64,000 nt of DNA from contig NZ_BMEQ01000001.1 of NCBI RefSeq assembly GCF_014636775.1, forward strand, positions 310,001-374,000. Reading direction: 5' to 3'. The notes below the pieces were generated by a model, which saw only the letters and a program-made list of their open reading frames with translations, was not told where the DNA came from and made no database searches. This DNA comes from Kocuria dechangensis (GTDB taxonomy: Bacteria > Actinomycetota > Actinomycetes > Actinomycetales > Micrococcaceae). Positions 20,889 to 29,825 of the stretch are shown here, piece after piece (positions within the stretch are counted from its first letter, which is position 1; every line of letters begins with the position of its first letter). The translations under genes and the position numbers were made by a program.

Positions 20889-21521
20889 GTGACCACCGCC
20901 CAGGGCGCCGGCGCCGCCCGCACCCGCGGCCTGCGCCGGACCGTGCTGGCGGTGGCGGGGCTGAACCTCGCGTACTTCTTCGTGGAGATCGGGGTCGCCC
21001 TGGCCATCGGCTCGGTCTCCCTGTTCGCGGACTCCGTGGACTTCCTCGAGGACACGGCCGTCAACCTGCTCATCTTCCTGGCGCTGGGCTGGAGCCTGCA
21101 CGCCCGGGCGGTCGCGGGCAGGGTCATGGCGGTGATCATCCTCGTGCCGGCCCTCGCCGCCGCGTGGCAGGCGTTCGCGAAGTTCTCGGACCCGGCCGCG
21201 CCGGACCCGGTCTCCCTGGTCGTCACGGCGGGCGGTGCCGTCGCCGTCAACCTGGTCTGCACCCTGCTGCTGCTGCGCGTGCGGGAACACGCCGGGTCCA
21301 TGACCACCGCGGCGTTCCTCGCGGCCCGCAACGACGTCATCGTCAACGCGGCGATCATCGTGATGGGCATCGTCACGGCCCTGTCCGGATCGGGCTGGCC
21401 GGACCTCGTGCTGGGGGTCCTCATCGTGGTGCTCAACGTCGGGGCCGCCCGGGAGGTCTGGGAGGCCGCAGGGGAGGAGCGGCTGGCGGCCCGGGCGCTC
21501 ACGGGGGAGGAGCCCCGCTGA
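20889..21521 (+). CDS. Cation diffusion facilitator-like transporter, short form
   Basis: 210 residues with about six membrane helices. The helix-2 region SVSLFADSVDFLED resembles the metal site of CDF proteins, with Asp where many have His (DxxxD pattern). A cytoplasmic C-terminal metal-binding domain, usual in CDF transporters, is absent; the protein stops soon after the last helix. Metal specificity is unknown. GTG 20889 follows TATCCT by 6 nt, indicating a leaderless start. Confidence 0.75.
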   Translation: MTTAQGAGAARTRGLRRTVLAVAGLNLAYFFVEIGVALAIGSVSLFADSVDFLEDTAVNLLIFLALGWSLHARAVAGRVMAVIILVPALAAAWQAFAKFSDPAAPDPVSLVVTAGGAVAVNLVCTLLLLRVREHAGSMTTAAFLAARNDVIVNAAIIVMGIVTALSGSGWPDLVLGVLIVVLNVGAAREVWEAAGEERLAARALTGEEPR

Positions 21522-21555
21522 CCCGTGCCGGTCGGCGGACCCGGCGGGAATTGGC

Positions 21556-21561
21556 TACGCT
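21556..21561 (+). promoter_or_regulatory. -10 box of glyS
   Basis: TACGCT at 21556-21561 would start a transcript near 21568 with a leader of about 130 nt ahead of the glyS ATG. No T-box consensus was recognised in the leader. Confidence 0.4.
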
Positions 21562-21700
21562 GGGGCCAGGACGTCGTTCGCGGCGTCCTCGTTCGTGACG
21601 GCCGACGGCCGCACCCCTCGGCGGCCACCCCCGCCGAGCCACGCAACCCACCACGCGCGTCCGCAGCCGGCGGTCGGGCGAGAACCTGGAGTGAACGCAC

Positions 21701-23083
21701 ATGGCCCCCAAATCCACGTTGGACAACGTCATCTCGCTGGCCAAGCGCCGCGGCTTCGTGTTCCAGGCGGGTGAGATCTACGGCGGTTCCCGCTCCGCCT
21801 GGGACTACGGGCCCCTGGGCGCGGAGCTCAAGGAGAACATCAAGCACGAGTGGTGGCAGACCTTCGTGCGCGGCCGCGAGGACATGGTGGGCCTGGACTC
21901 CTCGATCATCCTGCCGAAGGCCGTGTGGGAGGCCTCCGGCCACGTGGCGACCTTCACCGACCCGCTCGTCGAGTGCCTCTCCTGCCACCGGCGCGCCCGC
22001 CAGGACCACCTGATCGAGGCGTTCGAGGAGAAGAAGGGCCGCGCCCCGGAGAACGGCATGACCGAGATCGCGTGCCCCAACTGCGGCACCAAGGGCCAGT
22101 GGACCGAGCCCCAGCAGTTCTCCGGCCTGATGAAGACGTTCCTCGGGCCCGTCGACAACGAGGAGGGCCTGCACTACCTGCGGCCCGAGACGGCGCAGGG
22201 CATCTTCGTGAACTTCAACAACGTGGTCACGACCTCCCGCAAGAAGCCCCCGTTCGGCATCGGCCAGATCGGCAAGGCCTTCCGCAACGAGATCACCCCC
22301 GGCAACTTCATCTTCCGCACCCGCGAGTTCGAGCAGATGGAGATCGAGTACTTCACGCACCCGTCCGAGGCCCAGCGCTGGTTCGACGAGTGGGTCGAGG
22401 CGTGCTGGGACTGGTTCACGGACCTCGGCATCGACCCCGGCCACATGCGCCGCTACGACGTGCCGAAGGAGGACCGCGCGCACTACTCCGCCGGCACCAT
22501 CGACATCGAGTACAAGTTCGGCTTCCAGGGCAACCCCTGGGGCGAGCTGATGGGCGTGGCCAACCGCACCGACTACGACCTCGGCGTGCACAACGAGCAC
22601 TCCAACGCGGACCTGAGCTACTTCGACCAGCAGACCAACGAGCGCTACGTCCCGTACGTGATCGAGCCCTCGTTCGGCCTGACCCGGTCGATGATGGCCT
22701 TCCTCGTGGACGCGTACACCGAGGACGAGGCGCCCAACGCCAAGGGCGGCGTGGACAAGCGCACCGTCCTCAAGCTGGACCCGCGCCTGGCCCCCGTCAA
22801 GGCCGCGGTGCTGCCGCTGTCCCGCAACGAGGACCTCTCGCCCAAGGCGCGGGACCTCGGCGCGGAGCTGCGCAAGAACTGGAACATCGACTTCGACGAC
22901 TCCGGGGCGATCGGCCGCCGCTACCGCCGCCAGGACGAGATCGGCACCCCGTTCTGCATCACCGTGGACTTCGACACCCTCGAGGACCAGGCCGTCACCA
23001 TCCGGGAGCGGGACGCCATGACCCAGGAGCGCGTGGCCCTCGACCAGGTGAAGTCCTACCTCGCCGGGAAGCTCGCCCGCTGA
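21701..23083 (+). CDS. glyS: Glycyl-tRNA synthetase, dimeric type
   Basis: 460 residues, class II synthetase. Motif-like segments are [14 protein letters not shown] at the N-terminus, [16 protein letters not shown], and [14 protein letters not shown] near the end, followed by an anticodon-binding domain. A CxxC pair (CLSCH, CPNCG) lies in an insert near residues 90-125. It charges tRNA-Gly with glycine. The stop overlaps the next gene (TGATG). The ribosome-binding site is CTGGAGTG. Confidence 0.97.
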   Translation: MAPKSTLDNVISLAKRRGFVFQAGEIYGGSRSAWDYGPLGAELKENIKHEWWQTFVRGREDMVGLDSSIILPKAVWEASGHVATFTDPLVECLSCHRRARQDHLIEAFEEKKGRAPENGMTEIACPNCGTKGQWTEPQQFSGLMKTFLGPVDNEEGLHYLRPETAQGIFVNFNNVVTTSRKKPPFGIGQIGKAFRNEITPGNFIFRTREFEQMEIEYFTHPSEAQRWFDEWVEACWDWFTDLGIDPGHMRRYDVPKEDRAHYSAGTIDIEYKFGFQGNPWGELMGVANRTDYDLGVHNEHSNADLSYFDQQTNERYVPYVIEPSFGLTRSMMAFLVDAYTEDEAPNAKGGVDKRTVLKLDPRLAPVKAAVLPLSRNEDLSPKARDLGAELRKNWNIDFDDSGAIGRRYRRQDEIGTPFCITVDFDTLEDQAVTIRERDAMTQERVALDQVKSYLAGKLAR

Positions 23084-24054
23084 TGAGCGGCAGCCCCGTC
23101 ATCCGTCCCTGGCGGGAGGGCGACGACCTGCGCCTGCTCGAGGTGTGGCCGGACCCCGAGACCCCGCAGGCGGCCGCCTTCCGTGCCGCCCTGAAGCCCG
23201 ACGACGACGCCCCGTGGTCCCGCACGCTCGTGGCCGAGGACTCCGGCGTGCCGATCGCCGCCGGCACGGTCTACGAGTCGCCGCTGCACCCGCGGCGGCT
23301 GTGGGCGTGGGTCGAGGTGGCCCCCGACCGCCGCGGCGAGGGCGTGGGCCGCGCGCTGCTGGAGCGGCTCCGGGCCGAGGCGGCGTCCGCGCCGTGGGGC
23401 GTGCGGGCCCTGCGGACCAAGGCGGCACCGGGCTCGGCGGGGGAGCGGTTCGCGCTCGCCGCCGGGCTCGCCCCGGTCCAGGTCTCCCGCGTGGTGCGCG
23501 TCGAGCCGGGGGCGCTGCCCCTGCAGCCGCTGCGGGAGCACGCCGACGGCACGCCCGCGCAGACGGTCGAGGACCTGGCCACCGGCTCGGTGGAGCTCAC
23601 CCGGGTCCTGTGGGAGTTCTACCGCTCCGTGCACGCGTGGGACGAGCCGGCGGAGCTGTCCGTGGGACGGGTCAACCAGCTGTTCCTCTCCGACGCCGCG
23701 CACGCCTACGGTGCGCTGGTGCTGCGCAACGGGGTCGGGGCGGGGGAGCGGGGCCGGATCTCCGCCTTCGCCGTCAGCTACCGCCCGGTCGAGCTCGACG
23801 CGGACCCCTCGGCGGCCCGGCCGGATTCGGCCGACGCCCCGGCGACCGTGCTGCTGGGCTGGGCGCCCGGCGACGCCGAGGCCGGAGCCTCGCTCGAGCA
23901 GCTGCTGGCGCTGCTGGTCCACGAGCGCCCCGTGCAGTTCCAGGTGGACGGGTCCATGGAGCCGCTGACCGCCGTCGTGGAGAACCTCCTGGCGGCAGGG
24001 GTGGCCTCCGTGGTGGAGACCTCCGTCGTCCTCGCGGAGCCCGCCGTGCCGTGA
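23083..24054 (+). CDS. GNAT-family N-acetyltransferase
   Basis: 323 residues, long enough for two GNAT-like halves. The first half has the acetyl-CoA loop VEVAPDRRGEGVGRALLERL; the second is divergent (VNQLFLSDAAHAYGALVL and VENLLAAGVASVVETSVV). Substrate unknown. ATG 23083 overlaps the glyS stop, so the two are cotranslated. Confidence 0.82.
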   Translation: MSGSPVIRPWREGDDLRLLEVWPDPETPQAAAFRAALKPDDDAPWSRTLVAEDSGVPIAAGTVYESPLHPRRLWAWVEVAPDRRGEGVGRALLERLRAEAASAPWGVRALRTKAAPGSAGERFALAAGLAPVQVSRVVRVEPGALPLQPLREHADGTPAQTVEDLATGSVELTRVLWEFYRSVHAWDEPAELSVGRVNQLFLSDAAHAYGALVLRNGVGAGERGRISAFAVSYRPVELDADPSAARPDSADAPATVLLGWAPGDAEAGASLEQLLALLVHERPVQFQVDGSMEPLTAVVENLLAAGVASVVETSVVLAEPAVP

Positions 24055-24086
24055 CGGACCCCGGCACGGGCAGGGCAGGGAAAGGA

Positions 24087-24131
24087 CACGGGAAGGGCCC
24101 CGGCACACGAGGTGCCGGGGCCCTTCCCGTG
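24087..24131. terminator. Perfect 20-bp hairpin between convergent genes
   Basis: Arms 24087-24106 and 24112-24131 are exactly complementary around a 5-nt loop. It separates the GNAT gene from the minus-strand hydroxylase. Confidence 0.8.
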
Positions 24132-24163
24132 ACCCGTCCCAGGAGGGGACCGGACAGCCGTGC

Positions 24164-25429
24164 TCAGCGGGTCGTGCTGCTCAGCGTGGCGTCCTCGGAG
24201 GACTCCACCGGCGCGGTGTACTGCTGCTCGCCGTAGAGCCAGTCGGTGTACTCCCAGATGCCGTGCCGGTCCGCGGACTTCCACAGCATGTTGCGCACGG
24301 TCCGCTCGACCGGGCCGGTGAGGTGCCAGGACTCGCCCCACACCCGCGCCGTCGTCTGGATCCGCGCCGTGCGGGGCTGGCGGACGGCGTTGTACTCCCG
24401 GAACACGGCGTTCCACTGGGAGGCGTCGTGGTTGTCCCGGTCCGCGAACACGGACTTCGCGGAGATCGCCTCGAGCGCGGCAGCGTCCTCGAGGGCCTGG
24501 CAGGCGCCCTGGGCGAGGTACTGCAGCATCGGGTGCGCGGCGTCGCCGGCCAGGGCGACGTTGCCGTCCACCCAGTTCTCGATCGGCACGCGGTCGAACA
24601 TGGGCCAGCGCTGCACGTGGCTGAGGTTGTCGAGCGCCGCCTGCACCTCCGGCACGCAGTCCTTGTAGGCCTCGCGCAGCTCGGCGTCGCCCTCGTAGAC
24701 GAGCTGGCCGGCGGCGAAGGACTTGGAGCGGTAGACGGCCACGGTGTTGAAGAGATCGCCCTGGCGCAGCGGGTACTGCACGAGGTGGCACTCCGGGCCC
24801 ATCCACACGACGACGGCCTCCATGTCACCGGCGTGCTTGATCTGCGAGATCGGCAGCGCGCCGCGGTAGGCCACGTACTCCGAGCCCACGGGCTCGTCGT
24901 CGGAGAGCTGGGCGCGGATCACGGACTTGATCCCGTCCGCGGCCACGATCGCGTCGGCCTCGAAGACCCGGCCGTCGGCCGCGGTCGCCCGGGCGGTGGT
25001 CCGGCCGTCCGCCTCGACGTTCTCGGTCTTCGCCACGCGGACGTCGTTGTGCAGGATCACGCCCAGCTTCTGGCACTCCTCCATGAGGAGACGGTGCAGG
25101 TCCGAGCGGTGGGCCACGATGTAGGGGGCGCCGTAGCGCTCGTAGTACTCGCCGGTGACGTCCTCCCGCAGCAGCTCCTCGCCGGTGAGTGCGTCCCGGA
25201 AGACGATGTAGCGGGGGGCCACGCCGGTCTCGATGGCCTTGTCGAGCACCCCCCACTCGCGCAGCAGGCGGGTGGCGTTCGGGGACATCTGCAGGCCGGC
25301 GCCGACCTCCCCGAACTCCGGGGCCTGCTCCACGAGCTCGACCTCCGCGCCGAGCCGGCGCAGGGCGAGGGCGTTGCCGAAGCCGCCGATGCCGCCTCCG
25401 ATGACGAGGACCTTGGTGGGCTGTGCCAT
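24164..25429 (-). CDS. 3-hydroxybenzoate 6-hydroxylase (FAD monooxygenase)
   Basis: 421 residues, class A flavoprotein monooxygenase. The N-terminal GGGIGGFGNALALRRLGA binds FAD, the middle has ADGIKSVIRAQL (DG motif), and GNVALAGDAAHPMLQY is the second FAD motif. By context, with gentisate dioxygenase and the rest of the pathway beside it, the substrate is 3-hydroxybenzoate, giving gentisate with NADH and O2; salicylate 5-hydroxylation is less likely for this fold. It follows the transporter on the same strand with about 34 bp between them, so one operon. The start is ATG 25429 with AAAGGAACC upstream. Confidence 0.85.
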   Translation of the reverse strand: MAQPTKVLVIGGGIGGFGNALALRRLGAEVELVEQAPEFGEVGAGLQMSPNATRLLREWGVLDKAIETGVAPRYIVFRDALTGEELLREDVTGEYYERYGAPYIVAHRSDLHRLLMEECQKLGVILHNDVRVAKTENVEADGRTTARATAADGRVFEADAIVAADGIKSVIRAQLSDDEPVGSEYVAYRGALPISQIKHAGDMEAVVVWMGPECHLVQYPLRQGDLFNTVAVYRSKSFAAGQLVYEGDAELREAYKDCVPEVQAALDNLSHVQRWPMFDRVPIENWVDGNVALAGDAAHPMLQYLAQGACQALEDAAALEAISAKSVFADRDNHDASQWNAVFREYNAVRQPRTARIQTTARVWGESWHLTGPVERTVRNMLWKSADRHGIWEYTDWLYGEQQYTAPVESSEDATLSSTTR

Positions 25430-25463
25430 GGTGATGGTTCCTTTCGAGCTGTGATGGACGATG

Positions 25464-26771
25464 TCAGGCTGCCGGCTGCGGCTGTGCGGGCCGGGGCACC
25501 TGGCGGGCCTTCTTGATGACGGGCAGGAGGGCGAACTGCAGGACCGTGGAGACGGCCGCCGCGCCGGCGAAGAGCATGAACACGGGGTACACGCCGTCGG
25601 CGGGGTCGGCGAAGCCGCCCAGCACGAGCCCCGCCGTCTGCGGGGCGAGGACGGCGCCGATGCGCCCCACGCCCAGGGCCCAGCCGAGGGCGGTGCCGCG
25701 GAGGCTGTCCGGGTAGTACAGGGTGATCGCGCCGATGATCAGCGACTGCGTGCCGTGCGTGCCGACGCCGGCGAGCACGAGCATCAGGTAGATCAGCCAG
25801 ACGGGGTCGTCGCCGACGACCATGATCACCAGCAGCCCGCCGGCCGCGGCGCCCGCGGCGACAGCGCCCGTGAGCACCGGGCCGAACCTGTCGCCGGCCC
25901 AGGCCGTGAGCACGGAGCCCAGCACCGCGCCGAGGTTGAGGACGAGCGCGAAGGTCAGGGCCCCGCCGAGCTGCGCCCCCTGCAGCCGCATGAGGTTCGG
26001 GAGCTCGGTGCCGAGGCCGTACCAGGCGAAGAGGGTGGCGAGGGTGGCGACGGCGAACAGGATGCTCATGGTCAGGTAGGGCGGGCGCAGCAGGGACCCG
26101 AAGCCGGGCCGGTGCACCTCCGCGGCGGCGGCCGCGGCCCGCTGCTCCCGGCTGGGGTCGGCGGGGATCACCTTCAGGGCGACGGGCACCAGCACGACCA
26201 GGGCCAGGACGGGGAACACGAACATCCACCGCCAGCCGTCCCAGCCGAACCAGTCCGCCGGGATGACGGGGATGCCGGTCAGAGCGGCGAGCGAGCCGCC
26301 GATCGGCACCCCGGACATCATGAGCGTGGCCATGGCCGAGCGCCACCGCGGGGGGATGAAGTCGGCGGCCAGGGCGTTGGCCGAGGGGACGAGACCGCCC
26401 AGGCCGAGCCCCGCCACGAGGCGCAGCAGCGCGAAGACCCACTCGTTGGGGGCCACGGCGCACGCGACGGTCGCCAGCGAGAAGACGACCGTGCACCAGA
26501 CCACCGTCTTCTTCCGGCCCAGGCCGTCGGAGAGCCGGCCTGCGAAGACCGCCCCGATCATCATGCCGAGGAACGCCGAGGAGCCCACCGTGCCGGCGGT
26601 CGCCTGGGACATGCCCCACTCCTCCATGAGGGAGGGCTTGACGGTGCCGAAGACGATGAGGTCGTAGCCGTCGAAGACGATCAGCAGCCAGCAGACGAGG
26701 ACGGCGATCCAGCGGGCGCCCCGGCCCACCGGGGCGGGCGGCGTGACGCCGGTGAGGGCCGTTGCGGACAT
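25464..26771 (-). CDS. MFS aromatic-acid:H+ symporter (AAHS), gentisate/3-hydroxybenzoate uptake
   Basis: 435 residues with 12 predicted helices. FDGYDLIVFGTVKPSL in helix 1 is the AAHS signature, and GRLSDGLGRKK is MFS motif A. Linkage to the hydroxylase and gentisate genes suggests uptake of 3-hydroxybenzoate or gentisate. It is the first gene of the minus-strand operon, divergent from iclR; the shared 159-bp gap holds a palindromic operator candidate. AAGGGAG precedes ATG 26771. Confidence 0.88.
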   Translation of the reverse strand: MSATALTGVTPPAPVGRGARWIAVLVCWLLIVFDGYDLIVFGTVKPSLMEEWGMSQATAGTVGSSAFLGMMIGAVFAGRLSDGLGRKKTVVWCTVVFSLATVACAVAPNEWVFALLRLVAGLGLGGLVPSANALAADFIPPRWRSAMATLMMSGVPIGGSLAALTGIPVIPADWFGWDGWRWMFVFPVLALVVLVPVALKVIPADPSREQRAAAAAAEVHRPGFGSLLRPPYLTMSILFAVATLATLFAWYGLGTELPNLMRLQGAQLGGALTFALVLNLGAVLGSVLTAWAGDRFGPVLTGAVAAGAAAGGLLVIMVVGDDPVWLIYLMLVLAGVGTHGTQSLIIGAITLYYPDSLRGTALGWALGVGRIGAVLAPQTAGLVLGGFADPADGVYPVFMLFAGAAAVSTVLQFALLPVIKKARQVPRPAQPQPAA

Positions 26772-26850
26772 CGGGACTCCCTTTCGAGGGTGATGCGCGC
26801 CACCCCAGTGCGGCGCGTCACACCAGCATGTGCCCGCACCCCCGCAGTTC

Positions 26851-26890
26851 CGAAAATATTTCTGCTCCGTGGAACAGAAAATGTGCTGTG
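26851..26890. promoter_or_regulatory. Candidate IclR operator between transporter and regulator genes
   Basis: TTCTGCTCC GT GGAACAGAA (26860-26879) is a near-perfect dyad with one mismatch. A/T-rich arms extend on both sides, giving GGA-N-CAGAAATWTT-like half-sites. It sits in the AT-rich part of the divergent promoter region; a related half-site lies before the dioxygenase gene. Confidence 0.55.
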
Positions 26891-26918
26891 GATCGCTATC
26901 GGGGTTCGCACGAGCACC

Positions 26919-26924
26919 TAGACT
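26919..26924 (+). promoter_or_regulatory. -10 box of the iclR-type regulator
   Basis: TAGACT is followed by 6 nt and GTG 26931, the leaderless layout recurrent in this window. Confidence 0.5.
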
Positions 26925-26930
26925 GAGCCC

Positions 26931-27746
26931 GTGCAGAACCAGGACCTGGAGCGGAAGCCGGCCTACTCCCTGCAGTCCGTGGACAACGTGCTGCGGCTGC
27001 TCCAGATGCTGCGCGACTCCGGCGGCGTGCGGCTCAAGGACGTGGCGCAGGAGCTGGGGGTCGCCCCCTCCACCGCCCACCGGCTGCTGTCGATGCTCGT
27101 CTACCGCGGCTTCGCGGTCCAGGACGACTCCCGCCGCTACCTGGCCGGGCCCGGCCTCGGCGTCTCGGTGCCCGAGACGGGGTCGCACAGCCGGCTGCGC
27201 GCCCTCGTCCAGCCCTACCTGGAGCTGCTCAGCGAGCGCACCCACGAGACCACCAACCTCATGGTCCGGGTCGGCACCACCGTCCGCTTCCTCAGCTCCG
27301 TGGAGGGCGCGGGACTGCTGAAGGTGGGGGACCGCAGGGGCGCCGTCCTCCCCGCCGCGGCCACCTCCGCGGGCAAGATCCTGCTCTCCTACCTCTCCGA
27401 GGAGGACCTGGTGCGGCTCTACCGCACGAGCTCGGCCCGCACCGTGGGGGAGTACCTCGACGAGGCCGACTTCAGGTCCTTCGTCCGGTCCCTGGCCATG
27501 ATCCGGTCGGTGGGCCTGGCCTTCAACCGGGAGGAGGCGGAGCGCGGGGTCTCCGCCGTCGCCTGCGCCGTGCGTGACCCGCAGGGCCGCGCGCTTGCGG
27601 CGCTGTCGGTGTCCGTGCCCGCGCAGCGGGGCGCCGTGATCGAGGACCCGTCGGTGGTCCGGGCGCTGCGGGAGGTGTGCCGGGAGATCGAGGGGGAGAT
27701 CGCGGCGGAGCTGGAGTCCGGGGAGCCCCGGCGGGACGGCCGCTGA
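26931..27746 (+). CDS. IclR-family transcriptional regulator of the gentisate cluster
   Basis: 271 residues. The N-terminal winged helix reads YSLQSVDNVLRLLQML to VAPSTAHRLLSMLVYRGF; the C-terminal effector-binding domain has the AATSAGKILLSYL segment and GLAFNREEAERGVSAVA. IclR proteins control aromatic catabolism in many actinobacteria and bind pathway acids. Position between two divergent pathway operons with similar upstream palindromic sites suggests it controls both; activator or repressor cannot be told. GTG 26931 is the likely leaderless start. Confidence 0.88.
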   Translation: MQNQDLERKPAYSLQSVDNVLRLLQMLRDSGGVRLKDVAQELGVAPSTAHRLLSMLVYRGFAVQDDSRRYLAGPGLGVSVPETGSHSRLRALVQPYLELLSERTHETTNLMVRVGTTVRFLSSVEGAGLLKVGDRRGAVLPAAATSAGKILLSYLSEEDLVRLYRTSSARTVGEYLDEADFRSFVRSLAMIRSVGLAFNREEAERGVSAVACAVRDPQGRALAALSVSVPAQRGAVIEDPSVVRALREVCREIEGEIAAELESGEPRRDGR

Positions 27747-27758
27747 CGTCGACCCAGA

Positions 27759-27783
27759 GTTTCCACCCAACAGAATTTTTTGC
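27759..27783 (+). promoter_or_regulatory. Candidate IclR half-site upstream of gentisate dioxygenase
   Basis: The stretch has CCAACAGAATTTTTTGC, which matches the GGAACAGAAAATGTGC half of the site at 26871-26886 in the AACAGAA core and the A/T-rich flank. It overlaps the -35 region of the dioxygenase promoter. Confidence 0.45.
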
Positions 27784-27810
27784 AGGTCTCCCGGGTGCGT
27801 CAACTAGCGT
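27780..27810 (+). promoter_or_regulatory. Promoter of the gentisate degradation operon
   Basis: TTGCAG (27780-27785) and TAGCGT (27805-27810) are separated by 19 bp. Transcription would start near 27817, 60 nt before the dioxygenase ATG. Confidence 0.5.
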
Positions 27811-27876
27811 GGCCGTAACGCACGTCACAGTGCAGTGTGGCCCACCCCGCGATCCGCGAGTACCGAGGAGCTCACC

Positions 27877-28977
27877 ATGAGTCACGACAACCAGATGACC
27901 GCCCCCGCCCCCACGCCGGAGGAGCAGGTCCAGCTCGACGCCCTCTACAAGGACTTCGACGCGGGCCACATGGTCCCGCTGTGGACGGAGATCGGCAACC
28001 TCATGCCGGAGGCCCCGCAGTCCGCGGCCGTGCCGTTCGTGTGGGAGTGGAAGAACCTGCTGCCCCTCGCCGAGCGGGCGGGCGACCTCGTGCCCGTGGG
28101 CCGCGGCGGTGAGCGCCGCGCCATCGCGCTGGCCAACCCGGGCCTGGGCGGGCGGCCGTACGCCACCCCCACCCTGTGGTGCGCCATCCAGTACCTCGGC
28201 GGCCACGAGGTGGCGCCCGAGCACCGGCATTCCCAGAACGCCTTCCGCTTCGTGGTCGAGGGCGAGGGCGTGTGGACCGTGGTCAACGGCGACCCGGTGC
28301 GCATGTCCCGCGGCGACTTCCTGCTCACCCCGGGCTGGAACTTCCACGGCCACCACAACGAGCTCGACCAGCCCATGGCGTGGATCGACGGCCTCGACAT
28401 CCCGTTCGTGCACTACACGGACACCGCGTTCTTCGAGTTCGGCATCGACCGGGTGACGGACGAGTCCACCCCCGAGTTCTCCCGCGGCGAGCGGCTGTGG
28501 TGCCACCCGGGCCTGCGCCCGCTGTCGGGCCTGCAGAACACCGTGTCCTCCCCGATCGGGGCCTACCGCTGGGAGCACACCGACCGTGCGCTCTCCGAGC
28601 AGCTGCGGATCGAGGACGAGGGCTACCCGGCCACCGTCGAGCAGGGCCACGCCGCCGTGCGCTACGTCAACCCCACCACCGGCGGGGACGTCATGCCCAC
28701 GATCCGGGCCGAGTTCCACCGGTTCCGTCCCGGCGCCGAGACCCGCACCACCCGCGAGGTCGGCTCGAGCGTCTACCAGGTCTTCGAGGGCCGCGGCCAG
28801 TTCGTCCTGGACGGCGAGGTCCGTAAGGTCGAGAAGGGCGACCTCGTGGTCGTCCCGTCCTGGACCGCCTGGCAGATCCAGGCCGAGACCGGGTTCGACC
28901 TGTTCAAGTTCGGCGATCAGCCGATCGTCGAGAAGCTGAACTTCAACCGCACGTTCGTCGAAGGAGAAGAGAAGTAG
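27877..28977 (+). CDS. Gentisate 1,2-dioxygenase
   Basis: 366 residues, double cupin. The first cupin has EVAPEHRHSQNAFRFVVEG and later HGHHNE, supplying the His ligands for Fe(II). The second cupin contains SSVYQVFEGRGQFVLDG. It opens the gentisate ring to maleylpyruvate. ATG 27877 follows GAGGAGCTCACC. The hydrolase gene begins directly after the stop codon. Confidence 0.94.
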   Translation: MSHDNQMTAPAPTPEEQVQLDALYKDFDAGHMVPLWTEIGNLMPEAPQSAAVPFVWEWKNLLPLAERAGDLVPVGRGGERRAIALANPGLGGRPYATPTLWCAIQYLGGHEVAPEHRHSQNAFRFVVEGEGVWTVVNGDPVRMSRGDFLLTPGWNFHGHHNELDQPMAWIDGLDIPFVHYTDTAFFEFGIDRVTDESTPEFSRGERLWCHPGLRPLSGLQNTVSSPIGAYRWEHTDRALSEQLRIEDEGYPATVEQGHAAVRYVNPTTGGDVMPTIRAEFHRFRPGAETRTTREVGSSVYQVFEGRGQFVLDGEVRKVEKGDLVVVPSWTAWQIQAETGFDLFKFGDQPIVEKLNFNRTFVEGEEK

Positions 28978-29814
28978 ATGAAGCTCGCAACCCTGCGTTC
29001 CAACGGGGCCACCACGGCCGCCCGCCTCGACGGTGAGGTCTTCACCGAGATCGAGGGCTACGCCGACCTCGGCGCCCTGCTGGCGGAGCAGAACTGGCAG
29101 CAGATCGCCAAGGACGCCTCCGGTCCCCAGCACCCGGCCTCCGGCGCGGAGCTCGAGACGATCGTCGTCGACCCCGGCAAGGTCCTGTGCGTGGGCCTCA
29201 ACTACAAGAGCCACATCCAGGAGATGGGCCGCGACCTCCCGAACTACCCCACGATCTTCGCCAAGTTCACCGAGACCCTGACGGGCCCGAACGACGACAT
29301 CGAGGCCGTGGCCGAGGACCCGCAGCTGGACTGGGAGGGCGAGCTCGTCGTCGTCGTCGGCAAGCGCGCGTACAAGGTGCCCGAGGAGGAGGCCGGCCAG
29401 TACATCGCCGGCTACGCCGCCGCCAACGACATCTCGATGCGCGAGTGGCAGTTCCGCACCAAGGAGTGGCTGCAGGGCAAGATCTGGGCCAGGTCCACCC
29501 CGGTGGGCCCCGTCATGGTCACCGCCGACGAGTTCGACCCCAAGCAGGCCACCCTGCACACGCGGGTCAACGGCGAGACCATGCAGGAGCACTCGATCGG
29601 GGACCTGCTGTTCACCCCCGAGCACCTCGTCTCCTACTTCTCCACGATGCTGCCCCTGAACCCGGGGGACATCATCCTCACCGGCACCCCCGGCGGCGTG
29701 GGCCGGGCCCGCAACCCGCAGGTGTTCCTGAAGTCCGGCGACGTGGTCGAGGTCGAGATCGACGGTCTGGGTGTGCTCACCAACAAGATCGTCGACCCCG
29801 CCCAGCACCGGTAA
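28978..29814 (+). CDS. Fumarylpyruvate hydrolase (FAH family)
   Basis: 278 residues. LCVGLNYKSHIQEMG and the FAH core DWEGELVVVVGKRA, AAANDISMREWQ and GDIILTGTPGGVG are typical; acidic metal ligands lie in the first two of the core segments. Cleaves fumarylpyruvate to fumarate and pyruvate. Middle gene of a three-gene operon. Confidence 0.92.
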   Translation: MKLATLRSNGATTAARLDGEVFTEIEGYADLGALLAEQNWQQIAKDASGPQHPASGAELETIVVDPGKVLCVGLNYKSHIQEMGRDLPNYPTIFAKFTETLTGPNDDIEAVAEDPQLDWEGELVVVVGKRAYKVPEEEAGQYIAGYAAANDISMREWQFRTKEWLQGKIWARSTPVGPVMVTADEFDPKQATLHTRVNGETMQEHSIGDLLFTPEHLVSYFSTMLPLNPGDIILTGTPGGVGRARNPQVFLKSGDVVEVEIDGLGVLTNKIVDPAQHR

Positions 29815-29825
29815 GGGAGGCCCCC

